Shown piece after piece: positions 57,210-64,000 of a stretch of 64,000 bases of DNA; positions within the stretch are counted from its first letter, which is position 1, and every line of letters begins with the position of its first letter. The notes beneath the pieces were generated by a model. The model did no database searches. It was given only the letters and a program-made list of their open reading frames with translations, and was not told the DNA's origin. The DNA lies in the NCBI RefSeq assembly GCF_010015585.1, contig NW_022985088.1, positions 311,136 to 375,135 of the forward strand, given 5' to 3'. The position numbers were made by a program, and so were the translations under genes. This stretch comes from Eremomyces bilateralis CBS 781.70 (lineage: Eukaryota > Ascomycota > Dothideomycetes > Eremomycetales > Eremomycetaceae).

Positions 57210-58221
57210 TCAAACATCATACTTTGAGATGATGTCCTTGATGCTTGCTCCAGATTGTGCAAGAGCTGATGTTTCTTCCTGATCCAGTGGTATCGGAAGA
57301 GTAGATACGATACCACTCCGTCCTAGCACGGCAGGAAGACTGAGACAACAGCCAAAATCATTCTGCCAGTGGCTCAAGGGGAAAACTCGACGTTGGTCGA
57401 AGACGATACACTCGCAAATGGTTGACGCCACGGCAGCGATGCCGTAGGAAGTGAACCCTTTCGCTTTGATAATCTCGTACGCCTTTCTCTTCGTGATAGC
57501 TGCGACCTTGGCACGTTCCTCCTCGTCGATTGGAAACAATGACAGATACGGTGTACCATGGACGTTCGCTGTAGACCATGCAACCTATATCACTCTTAGC
57601 GGACGCCTTTGAAGATGAGGATGAAGCATACGCATTGCGAATCTCCATGTTCGCCGATAACATAGGCGCTAACTGATGTATCCGCAACCTGCAATATGTT
57701 AGCCTCGATGCGCTGATATTGGTTATGGAGTAAACCTTGAGCTTGGATGCGAGGATGGCCCGAAGTCTGATCGAGTCGAGCAATGTCCCGGACCCAAAAA
57801 CCTGGCTCTGCGGCAACCCCGAAAGCTTCTGAGCAAAGTAAGTCAGAACATCCACTGGATTTGCGACAAGGACGAGGATTGCGTCCTCCCTGATCGGCTT
57901 CATGGAGCTCAGGATATTCTCAAGGATCGCATAGTTCCGATCAATCAGACTCATTCTTGTGTCGTTTTCCCGTTGTTTGGCCCCAGCAGTAACAACGATG
58001 ATGTTTGACTGGCCGGCTTCGGCACTGGTTCCCTGTCTTATACGGACATTGGAGAGGTATGCGGCGTCGGCAAGATCCTGCACTTGCGCGTTGCATAGCT
58101 CGGTGTCAATATCAACAAGAATGAGGTCGGCAACAATTTTGCGCAACAGCAAAGACTGGGCTATGGCGGAGCCTACGGATCCGGCTCCAATTATGGCTAT
58201 CGTATCGCTTGTAGGAAGCAT
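57210..58221 (-). CDS. L-lactate dehydrogenase
   Basis: Three exons (57736-58221, 57632-57688, 57210-57584) with two 47-base introns give 305 residues. It interconverts pyruvate and L-lactate with NADH in the cytosol. The nucleotide loop IAIIGAGSVGSAIAQSL with Asp at the end of strand 2 (LVDID) points to NAD. VTAGAKQ and the substrate/catalytic LDSIRLRAIL follow. The active-site histidine lies in GEHGDSQ, completed in exon 2. Both introns are needed: without them the GEHGDS motif is lost. The first donor (GTTTAC) is weak. Family assignment as lactate rather than malate dehydrogenase rests on GEHGDS plus AWSTANVHG, and is likely but not certain. Confidence 0.8.
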
Positions 58222-59103
58222 GGTGAATATGATATATCGTGATCGGCGATCAAGGGATCAAGCGCACTGGGGGCTTTTATAGTAGTGAGGAGAATATGAA
58301 CACCACCATTCTTGTTACAGTGCCACGTCAGTACGGTAGTCACGTTATAGCCATTTAGATCAACAAATCGTTAAGTCAGGAGACGGTGGTGAGTGTAAGG
58401 CTCGGAAAGTCATCTGCCACTTCATTTCTTAGCAAACGAGGCTGAGTATGTACCAGTATGCGCCCATATCCAATGCAGCCGCGGAGGTTTGCCTTGAACG
58501 GCTTCTGATATGGACTTATTTCACTTCGATTTCTGTAAGACATACAGAGGCCAGAGCCTAAGAGAAATGGGTGTGCTGACAGCTCCGACTTCCGAGGCTT
58601 TCATGCATAATGAAACTCATGAAACAAAACAGTCTGTGTGCGTCGGTGGCGTACCCTTGAATCCGTACTGGTCTGTGCCTCACCAGATCTTGTATTATTC
58701 CAAAGCTCTTCCATTGATAGGTTTAAAAGCTTCAAGTTCTGGTACATAGGGCCACATCAACCTGAACAAAACGAGGACGACGGAGCAAGTCCATCCATAT
58801 CGTGAAGGCAAGACCCTGCGAAAATTGCTTTTGCCCCTGCAAAACTGGCTGCTTCTGCTCCAGGCGATAGGCATGAGAAGGAGTGTAAGTGGGTAATCGG
58901 GGTGAACAGATAATTAGACGGTACATGTGTAGACATCGGGCTCCCGGCGCCCCAAAACTAGCTCGTAATACAGCCCCTAAACATCGGGATGGAGAGGCCA
59001 TACGTACCTGCCTATGGCCCACCCATTAATATCGACGGCCTTATTTTTGCCCGCCTCTCTGTGCCTACCACAGTTTTGTCTTCTTTCCCAGACTATTAGC
59101 CAA
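58222..59103. other. intergenic, no gene recognised
   Basis: Upstream of lactate dehydrogenase, up to the mariner element. Short frames only. Confidence 0.4.
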
Positions 59104-60401
59104 TACACTGACAGGACATAAGTCTGGTCAGGGTCGTCAAATCACGCGAAAATCCCCCATCACCACCACACATTGAGATACGCTCAAAAACGTAGAGAGA
59201 GCGATCAGTATACTATTTTTTGATTACCTAATTGAGACGCGTCTAGTATTTCGTATGCCAGCCCTTTGCTTTGACCACCGCTCGTAAACGCTTCGAAATT
59301 GAGTCAATCAGTGCCCAGATGGTCTCCTGAGGGATCACCCACGCCTGATTTAACGCCGTGTTCATGGCCTCCCGTGCGTCCTCTGAGGCATCTATCATCT
59401 TCAATTCAGGGTGGAGCTCTAGGGCCTTTGTTTTTAATAGGTGCCACATGTGTTCGATGGGGTTAAGGTCTGGGGAATGGGTTGGCCAATCGATAACCCA
59501 AATACCATGCGTCTCCAGCCATTCTTGGGTGATTTTGGCCGTATGGATCCTTGCATTACCCTGGATAACAGTATCCCCAGGTTCATACATAGGGAGGAGT
59601 CCCTCCTCTAACGTAGCGATGTAGGATTTCGCGGAATAGCCCTGTCTTAGAGAGTCTTCGTCGCGGTCTATGATCACCAGCTCCGACCTCCCTTCACGCG
59701 AGATTGAGCCCCAAATCATCTGCGAAATCCCCTTTCCAGGGGTCTTAGGCTCGATCATCTTTGGCTCGTATGCTTCGTGATATAGGCGCCATATCCAAAC
59801 CTGTTTTCCGCCGGCACCTTTCTCATAAGAGTACTCGTCTGTAGAGTGGGTCCTTGAGAAGTCGAAATCTACGAACTCACAGGCGAATTGGAGCCGGTCT
59901 TTGACGTGTTAAGGCCTGAGATGGGGCCTCTCCTTCGCTCGCCACTTCGTAAGGTGATATTTCTTAAGCGTTCGGTAGACAGTCTTCTTTGAGATCCGGA
60001 GGTATTCGACGCCTGCGAGGAGCTCTGAGTACTCCATCTTTGGGAATCTGCGTGCAATTTTGACGATATGCCGTTCGTCTGACCGTGATAATATAGGGGG
60101 GGGGCCCTTACGAGGTCTAGATTTAAGGAGGTGGTCTTGATCCCATCTTTTCTGCGTCCTGTACACCGTAAGTTGCGTAACGTTGAACTCCTCCGCCACT
60201 TCGCTCTTCGTTTTCCCACAAGATAGGTTCCCAAGATCACAGCTCTTTGAACATCGGTTAATTCGTCGTTTCTGCGTCGATTGGCACTAATTTCATTACC
60301 GAAAGACCTCATTTTAATGGTGATGTTGATGGTTAAAAACTGGTGGTATTCAGCTGAGATAAGAGTCTTGATGTGTGACTGACCAGACTTGTGGCTTAGT
60401 A
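59104..60401 (-). mobile_element. Tc1/mariner element with inverted ends, inactivated
   Basis: Bounded by TA at 59104-59105 and at 60400-60401. The ends are inverted: AAGTCTGGTCAG at 59120-59131 and CTGACCAGACTT at 60379-60390 are exact complements, with less conserved outer bases. The interior codes for one transposase on the minus strand. A truncated relative lies at 28650-29263. About 1.3 kb, the usual size. Confidence 0.8.
59243..60312 (-). pseudogene. Tc1/mariner transposase with frameshift, stop and lost catalytic Asp
   Basis: Starts MRSFGNEISANRRRNDELTD. A one-base frameshift near 60225 shifts to GKTKSEVAEEFNVTQLTVYRTQKRW, the helix-turn-helix DNA-binding region. A TAA at 59909-59911, fitting CAA-to-TAA, follows ERPHLRP. 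The frame then resumes (HVKDRLQFACEFVDFDFS ... EYSYEKG) into the catalytic domain to the stop at 59243. The second catalytic position reads QGNARIHTA, where the relative at 28.7 kb has QDNARIHTA, so the key Asp is Gly here. The third acidic residue (NPIEHMW) is kept. Non-functional on three counts. Confidence 0.85.
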
Positions 60402-61009
60402 CTTTACCATATGATAAGTCGATTATGTCGCAACGAGGACTCCTCGCGTAAACAGTGTTCTTACCCTCTTATATCCAATGAACTTTATTAGCGTCTTATA
60501 GGGATAGCATCAGAGCTGTTCGAAATTTGCAGGACATCTTTTCAGAATGCAATGAATTCCAGACATAACCATTACTGGACACTACATCATCAACTGTGTG
60601 CATTTTCACACACAAAGGGAAGGTTAGATTTGAATATAAAAGTTTTTCCAGGAGGTCTGGAATAATGTGTACACACGAACTGAATCGATTGAAGCACTGC
60701 TAGATATCCCAAAGGTGGAAAGTACCCAGTTGATGTCAGAGAACGTGGCCGGTTTTCCTTTTCCTAGTGCCGTATGTTAACGAAATCTCTGAATACGACG
60801 TCTTGAGCGGCATCTATGAGCATATTTTCACGCTCTTTAGCAACAAAGATCAATCTCACTCTTTGGTCGACTGTTGGTGGTGAGCGAACAGACCACATGA
60901 TCTTCATGCCCTGTGGTCACGAGTACATACTACTACAAGGAAATAACTGAGTGGGGGGATCTAACGCCTGAGTAGAAATGTTTACATGGGTGTACCATAC
61001 TCGGTCCTC
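60402..61009. other. intergenic, no feature seen
   Basis: AT-rich sequence between the mariner element and the hydrolase stop. No coding sequence. Confidence 0.4.
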
Positions 61010-62026
61010 CTATGTCTTCACGTTGTGTCTTTCAAGCTCCTCTTCCGGCACAAGGTCGTTCAATGCTTGGGAGAAGTATTTCGCCATGGTATAGTGAGTA
61101 GTGTTCTCCAACTCCGTAAGGTTACTATGAGGCAGGCGTTTGGCCATATACCGAATTGCCTCGATCGGGGCGTTCGCGTCTTTTAATCCATGCCAGATCC
61201 TGACAGGATTATAGTCTACTTTTTCTAACTGGAATCCCCAGTCCGCATCAGATAGTAACCTGGCCTCATGCACAAACGTCGTTGAGCCTTGCTTAAAGCC
61301 CTCTAAAAGTAGCCGCACCATCCGCTCTCGTGTCTCCGCTATCGAAAGCTGCACATCCTCTCCAAGTCCAAACTCTTCTTCTTCTTTTCCTTCCTTACTA
61401 CGGCGCTTCTCTAGCGATGCGTCAATCCATCGCATGATTGGCCGCTTCTTCACCAACCACCTCAACAGACCGATGCACGTGCTTGTTGCTGCAGCAAAGG
61501 TGCCCGGCGTGTACACTGCCGCCCACGCAATGACCCGGCGGTACCACGACATGTAATGCGGGCCTGCAGCCCAAGGCGGCGCTCCCGCAAAGACTCCCAC
61601 GGCCGACACCATCGGGCGCGTCAAGTAGCGCGCACATGCCAGCGCATACGGTCCCCCGCCCGAGCAGCCGAGGACCGCGAAACGTGAAATGTGCAGAGAA
61701 TCAGCGAGAGCGGCGACATCTGCGGGCCAGTCCGTTATGCGCCGGTCCGGCTGCGCTGTCGAGAGACCGAAGCCAGGGCGGTCGGGGGCGATGATGCGGA
61801 TACCGCGACGAAGAGCCAGGCGATCCAGTGGGTAGGTTTCGAGACGCGAAGAGGGGAAGCCGTGCAAGAAGAAGAGGGGATAGCCAGTGGAGAGACCGTA
61901 TTCGGCATACCCGAGGGTACGGCCGTCGGCGAGGGTGATGGTGAGGTTCTCTTTGCCGTTAAAGTCAATGACTCGGGAGGTTGAGAGGAGTCGAGAAGTT
62001 GATGGGGCAGAGAGTGGTAGCTTCAT
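61010..62026 (-). CDS. alpha/beta-hydrolase fold protein
   Basis: Single exon, 338 codons. The fold-1 signature is complete: oxyanion-hole FFLHGFPSSR near residue 52, IIAPDRPGFGLS near 79, nucleophile elbow LGCSGGGPYALACARYL with Ser in G-C-S-G-G near 121, and the catalytic His probably in ENTTHYTMAKY near 318. An Asp in HGLKDANAP near 285 completes the triad. A Lys/Glu-rich insert (EKRRSKEGKEEEEFG) sits in the lid region. The substrate is unknown; relatives are esterases, epoxide hydrolases and lactonases. An N-terminal hydrophobic or targeting signal is not clear. Confidence 0.85.
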   Translation of the reverse strand: MKLPLSAPSTSRLLSTSRVIDFNGKENLTITLADGRTLGYAEYGLSTGYPLFFLHGFPSSRLETYPLDRLALRRGIRIIAPDRPGFGLSTAQPDRRITDWPADVAALADSLHISRFAVLGCSGGGPYALACARYLTRPMVSAVGVFAGAPPWAAGPHYMSWYRRVIAWAAVYTPGTFAAATSTCIGLLRWLVKKRPIMRWIDASLEKRRSKEGKEEEEFGLGEDVQLSIAETRERMVRLLLEGFKQGSTTFVHEARLLSDADWGFQLEKVDYNPVRIWHGLKDANAPIEAIRYMAKRLPHSNLTELENTTHYTMAKYFSQALNDLVPEEELERHNVKT

Positions 62027-62312
62027 TTGCGATAGAAGGTTAATTCGGTTCTGGAGCTGTCCGCGAAGCCAGATCTCAAATATGGTTCTTTGATTCCAAC
62101 ACTCTCTAATGATTCTTTTGCCGTTAGGAGTTCTAGTAGCTTCGTGATAATTATAACGAGTTCTTACTCGTTCGCTGAGGAGAGGAAGAAGAAGAGGGAG
62201 AAGGCATCTTTGTCATAGAATATCTGTGTTTCTTGGCGTTTCCGCACGGCTTCATTCCGTCATCCTTTCTGTACCCCTATTCTTTCCCTTTTTAGGGAAT
62301 AGATCACCATTG

Positions 62313-63458
62313 TAAGGCCTTGTCTACTTCGAAGCTGGCAGGTTTAAGAAGCAGGGGCCAGGTGGGCGTTTTGGCTTTTCTATTATTAGAAACCTGCCAG
62401 AACGGCTAATGTCTACCTACTGGCAGGTTCGGAAGCTGCAGGTTCTTACTGTGTAGTCATGTTGCCAAGTCACGATGTGTGACTTGCGTAATAGCTTCAA
62501 ATTCCAATCTGACCTCTCTTAGCCATCCACCCTGCAGCTACATCCCAGCCACGTGACCTAGGAATAATGTGCTCTGATTAGTCTATATACTTCGAAAATC
62601 ACTACAGCGCGGGCACCCTCACCACCTATTCCGGGCACCCCCACCACCTATTCCGGGCACCCCTACAACATATTCTGGGCATCCCCCATCACCTGTTTTG
62701 GGCACCTCCACTACCTATTCTAGGCCCTACTATCACCCATTTTGGATACCGTTTATCACTCCCGGCTCCCGTTTTGGGCACAGACGCTAGAACTGGTGGT
62801 TGGAAGTGCCCGAAAACGGATGATAGAGGGTGCCTAAAATGGGTGATGATGGGGGTCTAAAGTCGGTGGGGGGAGTGCCTAAAATAGGTGGTGGAGGTGC
62901 CCAACAAGGGTGGTAGGGGTACCCAAAACGGGTGGTAAGGGTGCCTAGAATGGGTGGTACAGATGCCCGCGCTATAGGAACTTTCGATATAGATCAATTA
63001 GAGCACAGTATTCCTAGGCCACGTGGCTGGGATGTAGTTGCAACTTGCAAGGCAGGTTGGGATGTAGATGCAGTATCTCCCTTGCCGTATACGGCGGTAG
63101 CGTAGATCCGATCAGCGATGGTGGTTTGGACGATATAGAGGGGCCATTGTGATAACAATAAGGAGCAGAGAACCTGCCAGCGAGCGTTATTATCGGGTCC
63201 ATCGATGGAGCAGAAAAAAACCTGCCGCAGGTTTGCCTAATTGGGCGAAATACGAGGTGGCGGTGCGCTAAAAAAGCCACATTTCGGGATGTGGACCTGC
63301 CGACAGGTTTTCACCACGAAAAAGTAGACATACACCCATTCTGACGTTAATATCGAACCTGCCACGAATCTGCAACGAATCTGCCACTATTTAAGTAGAC
63401 AAAGCCACCTGCCAGCGCTATTATCGGACTTGCCGGCCTTCAGGTAGACAAGGCCTTA
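62313..63458. mobile_element. non-coding TA-flanked element with inverted ends (MITE-like)
   Basis: TA then AGGCCTTGTCTAC at 62313-62327 and its exact complement GTAGACAAGGCCT then TA at 63444-63458. No transposase gene inside. CCTGCC or its complement GGCAGG, usually next to AA or TT, recurs at least eight times (for example 62338, 62391, 62422, 63051, 63172, 63219, 63409). Such subterminal motifs are typical of transposase binding sites. The middle is a long imperfect palindrome (about 62530-63065) carrying the inverted 22-bp arrays. 1146 bp including the TAs. Confidence 0.7.
62611..62968. repeat. two inverted arrays of about seven 22-bp repeats
   Basis: From 62611 the plus strand repeats a unit close to GGGCACCCCCACCACCTATT plus two bases, 22-23 bases each, for about seven units to about 62780. 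From about 62795 to 62968 the same unit is repeated about seven times as the reverse complement. Units diverge with position. Flanking unique sequence (ACATCCCAGCCACGTG... and its complement near 63020-63040) is also inverted. Confidence 0.8.
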
Positions 63459-63699
63459 AGTAGCTGTGTTAAGGAACTGTGTTAGGATAGCAGAGAGAAG
63501 TCTCTGGCGGTTGCAAAATGTGAGAGAACGCTTGGCGTTTTTTTGAGTGTGTGTGTGTCCCGCCCGCAACTCCACCAGAAAACGCGATATCACCCATTTT
63601 ATGACCAAAACGCGCTGAATTCGTGCCTGCAAGTTGTGAAATTAAAGGGAAATTATTAGATTGAGTTTTATATCAAGTTTTTTATTTTTTATTTAGGAA
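63459..63699. other. upstream region of partial gene
   Basis: Starts with a short tandem (CTGTGTTAAGGAA and ACTGTGTTAGGATA) and contains a GT run near 63547-63560. A pyrimidine tract with ATTTAG just before the ATG at 63700 could also be an intron acceptor. Confidence 0.4.
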
Positions 63700-64000
63700 A
63701 TGGCACCCCAACTGCGTGGAATTGGTACGCGCAGTACGCGAACGCGCGTCCGGTTTGAAGACGAGATTGAGCGCACTGCTCAACTTGCGAGAGAACAAAC
63801 AGCTACGAAGAAAAAGAACACAAAGAAGGCGGCCCTAAAGACGGCGGGTCGAAAGAAGAAAGCCCAGGTAGCTCCAAAGAAGGTATCGGCGAAGGCATCG
63901 TCGTCTAGCATACCCAAGACTGCTAGCAAGACAACACCTCTGGAGCTAGATCCGCAAAGGGACCTTGCAGACGATGAGGAAGAGCTAGGAGAGGAAGAGC
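63700..64000 (+). CDS. lysine-rich protein, 5' part (runs off window)
   Basis: Open from the ATG at 63700 to the window end, 100 codons so far. Begins MAPQLRGIGTRSTRTRVRFE, then a basic low-complexity stretch (KKKNTKKAALKTAGRKKKAQ, PKKVSAKASS), then turns acidic (DDEEELGEEE). This looks nuclear or nucleic-acid binding and disordered. No family recognised. Placement next to repeats makes a transposon-encoded protein possible. Confidence 0.45.
   Translation, partial: MAPQLRGIGTRSTRTRVRFEDEIERTAQLAREQTATKKKNTKKAALKTAGRKKKAQVAPKKVSAKASSSSIPKTASKTTPLELDPQRDLADDEEELGEEE

Noticed and set aside
62611-62968. Regular short repeats that could suggest a CRISPR array
   Set aside because: The 22-bp units abut with no spacers, switch orientation in the middle, and the host is a fungus with introns.
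1-64000. tRNA and rRNA genes
   Set aside because: I looked for B-box-like GGTTCGANTCC motifs and cloverleaf pairs by eye and saw none I could support. A tRNAscan run would be decisive.

Overview
The window is nuclear DNA of a filamentous ascomycete (Pezizomycotina). The evidence is many 43-104 bp GT-AG introns, Zn(II)2Cys6 and copper-fist regulators, an RTA1-type membrane protein, a fungal tyrosinase, and repeats whose premature stops all fit C-to-T change at CpA, the signature of repeat-induced point mutation (RIP). The species cannot be named from the sequence alone. Exon borders are read by eye from splice signals and reading frame.

The first 17 kb is mostly repeat. A secreted tyrosinase gene (414-1893) is followed by a Ty3/gypsy retrotransposon on the minus strand (about 2951-9787; gag, a -1 frameshift site, pol with two in-frame stops, 111-bp 3' LTR, truncated 5' LTR). 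Next is a decayed Helitron (about 10130-17206) with a divergent companion pseudogene, a Rep domain whose HUH motif is damaged, and a helicase cut off in mid-domain.

17.5-31.3 kb is accessory: a monocarboxylate-type MFS transporter, a Zn2Cys6 regulator and a medium-chain reductase side by side; an NmrA/isoflavone-reductase-like gene divergent from a second Zn2Cys6 regulator across a tandemly duplicated TATA-bearing promoter; a mariner fragment; and a third regulator. A repeat-rich, gene-poor gap lies at 22.5-24.7 kb.

31.5-58.3 kb is ordinary gene space: an IBtk-like ankyrin/RCC1/BTB protein, a copper-fist regulator, a small VOC protein, an RTA1-like protein, a HotDog thioesterase, a GAR synthetase without the usual AIR synthetase half, an MFS transporter, mitoribosomal protein mS33, deoxyhypusine synthase, Pho88/Snd3, a single-pass membrane protein and an L-lactate dehydrogenase.

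The right end is again repeat-rich: a decayed Tc1/mariner element with recognisable ends, an alpha/beta hydrolase, an 1146-bp TA-flanked non-coding element holding two inverted arrays of 22-bp repeats, and the 5' end of a lysine-rich gene running off the window.
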